In this document: positions 62,761-64,000 of the stretch, one piece after another | Layout of the letters: each line of letters opens with the position of its first letter | How positions within the stretch are numbered: the stretch's first letter is position 1 | NCBI RefSeq assembly: GCF_000004075.3 | Contig: NC_026658.2 | Location: 23,920,075 to 23,984,074 of the forward strand | Direction of reading: 5' to 3' | From: Cucumis sativus | Taxonomy: Eukaryota > Streptophyta > Magnoliopsida > Cucurbitales > Cucurbitaceae | DNA: 64,000 nt | The notes under the pieces: generated by a model | The model's database searches: none | What the model was told of the DNA's origin: nothing | The model's input: only the letters and a program-made list of their open reading frames with translations | Position numbers and translations under genes: made by a program

Positions 62761-63726
62761 GTCTCGTTGAGTCGCACAGGGTAGACGACAACCGTGGATT
62801 GAGAATCACAAAAAATGATGTGAGTTGGAGTCTTTTTGGTATTTCACGCTATTAACTTTTTTTTTTTTTTTGTAGGCTTTTTACTTATTCAAAATCTTTC
62901 TATATGTCGTAGATATTTTAATTTCTTCTCTATACTTAAAAAAGACCTCATAAGTATAATATATTGGATGAAGAGCATACGTTTTTCTTTTAATTTGACC
63001 CTTAAACTTTTAAAATTTTACACTCAAACTTACAGTAATTTTTTAAATTAGATCCTAAAATGATAAAAATTAAAACACTCGAAATTAATTTCACAACCAA
63101 GAATTTGTAAGTATAATTAAAAGCCATGACTAGATTCTCAAATTTGTTAAAGATAATAGTTGTTGTAACATAAGGCTAAAAAGGGAAGCATACAGGATGA
63201 TTCATTTCATCAAACCCTAAAAAGTAAAGCATAGTTTGCCATAATCAAACTACAAATAGGTGAAAACAAAATAATAATGTTAAAATTAGTTAAGAAATAG
63301 TGGTAAAGAAAGAAACCAATGTGTAGAATATTTATGGATAGGACATGAGGTATTATTTCTAGGTGCTACTGCTAGGGTTTGCTCTTCTTTTGAGAATACA
63401 ATAAACCCACAGATTTGGGAAAGAAGAAAGAATAGCGAACTTTGGTGATGTGGCTATGACCTTTTCCAATTTTGGATAACTTCCATACCAAACCCACATC
63501 CTAATCCCCTCCCCATTTTTCTTTATTATATTCCTTTTCAAATACAAAATATAAGTTCTTTCAAATCTAAATGCTAATTACGTATCAAATACATAATTGT
63601 TTAAATCACATAATAGAACTGAGCTACACCCTTATCAAACAAAATTCAAACATGAATATCCCTCGTCTTAATTTCCACAAATTCTTCTCTTTTTTTTTCT
63701 TTAAGAAAAAAAAGTTCAAATTTATG

Positions 63727-63752
63727 AAGAGATAGAGAGAGAGAGAGAGATA
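63727..63752. repeat. (GA)n microsatellite
   Basis: Short uninterrupted GA tract (GAGATAGAGAGAGAGAGAGA and on). Confidence 0.9.
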
Positions 63753-64000
63753 AGGCCACATTGAAAAACGAGAACCTTATCCCATCTCTTCCCATCCGAT
63801 CCCACAAAAATCCACGCCCACAATAATTACACAACATTGCCATACCATACCATCTTTTTTGTCTTTCTTTCTTCTTTTAGATACACTGTTTTATGTTTTA
63901 TCTATCTATCTAATATGTATATATATGAGGCAGATTTTGGCTAACCTACTCTCTTCTTCTCTATCCATTTTGATGTCCAGCTCTAAGTTACATTTCTGAA

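Larger units (their letters stand above)
50488..64000. other. Gene-poor AT-rich region, 13.5 kb
   Basis: After the CBS gene promoter (to about 50.7 kb) I find no supportable protein gene to the window end. The listed open frames are short, Phe/Ile/Lys-rich products of AT-rich DNA. The region holds a CTATCA-type repeat (51395-51700), a 26-bp duplication (53577-53622), an 88-bp triplicate (54341-54598), an orphan G-box block (55480-55645), a 40-bp duplication (60613-60692), another CTATCA-type block (61530-61760) and a degenerate TATCT/GATAG array (62220-62760). A telo-box-containing C-rich patch is at 58690-58760 and site-II-like GGGCCC/GGCCCA motifs are at 61857-61890. The last 100 bases, after TATATATA near 63918, are pyrimidine-rich and could be a leader of a gene beyond the window. 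Confidence 0.6.

Noticed and set aside
1-64000. tRNA, rRNA, CRISPR or organelle-DNA insertions
   Set aside because: No tRNA B-box context, rRNA-like sequence, CRISPR-like spaced repeats or long organelle gene text was recognised on reading both strands by eye; a covariance-model scan was not possible.

Overview
This is a window of AT-rich plant nuclear DNA. Genes have many introns, small exons, TATA-box promoters, long gene-poor AT-rich stretches and retrotransposon debris. The protein families (ATL RING-H2, RMA RING E3, MLO, CTL choline transporter, CBSX, F-box/RCC1) are those of a dicot. Several dispersed repeats, notably AT-rich blocks carrying CTATCA...TGATAG palindromes, look to me like repeats common in cucurbit genomes. 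A cucurbit origin is therefore likely but rests on recollection, not on a search.

Layout. 0-2 kb: a small acidic-tailed protein gene (+), convergent with an intronless ATL-type RING-H2 gene (-). 2.4-7.8 kb: a 13-exon TRF4/5-like non-canonical nucleotidyltransferase gene (+) with repeat insertions in its introns. 7.8-12.6 kb: intergenic repeats plus a GC-rich promoter-like block near 10.7 kb. 12.6-15.0 kb: an RMA-type membrane-anchored RING E3 ligase (+) whose only intron is in the 5' UTR. 18.2-24.0 kb: a 10-exon choline transporter-like gene (+), 702 aa. 25.1-25.7 kb: a secreted Cys/Gly-rich protein (+). 26.1-32.6 kb: a 15-exon MLO gene (-), 568 aa. 32.6-42.2 kb: a repeat-rich stretch holding a duplicated non-coding block, a decayed gene-like patch, a degenerate tandem array and a truncated LTR with a primer-binding site. 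42.3-47.3 kb: an F-box plus RCC1-repeat gene (+). 48.9-50.5 kb: a CBSX5-like CBS-domain gene (-). 50.6-64.0 kb: about 13 kb with no supportable protein gene, only AT-rich sequence, short tandem duplications, dispersed repeats and one orphan G-box-rich block.

The exon models were built by hand from open frames, splice consensus and family conservation. Summed lengths are whole codon numbers for every multi-exon gene: 545, 703, 569, 492 and 402 codons including stops. Three of about 43 introns need a GC-AG donor to keep frame, one in the transporter and two in MLO. I see no operon-like or linked pathway. These look like ordinary independent plant genes: three relate to ubiquitin ligase function (ATL, RMA, F-box), one to RNA processing, and two are membrane proteins. 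I found no clearly new biological system. The most unusual items are the GC-AG introns, the Cys/Gly protein with three-residue periodicity, the in-frame 16-aa duplication at the MLO C-terminus, and the decayed gene-like patch at 34.6-35.8 kb.
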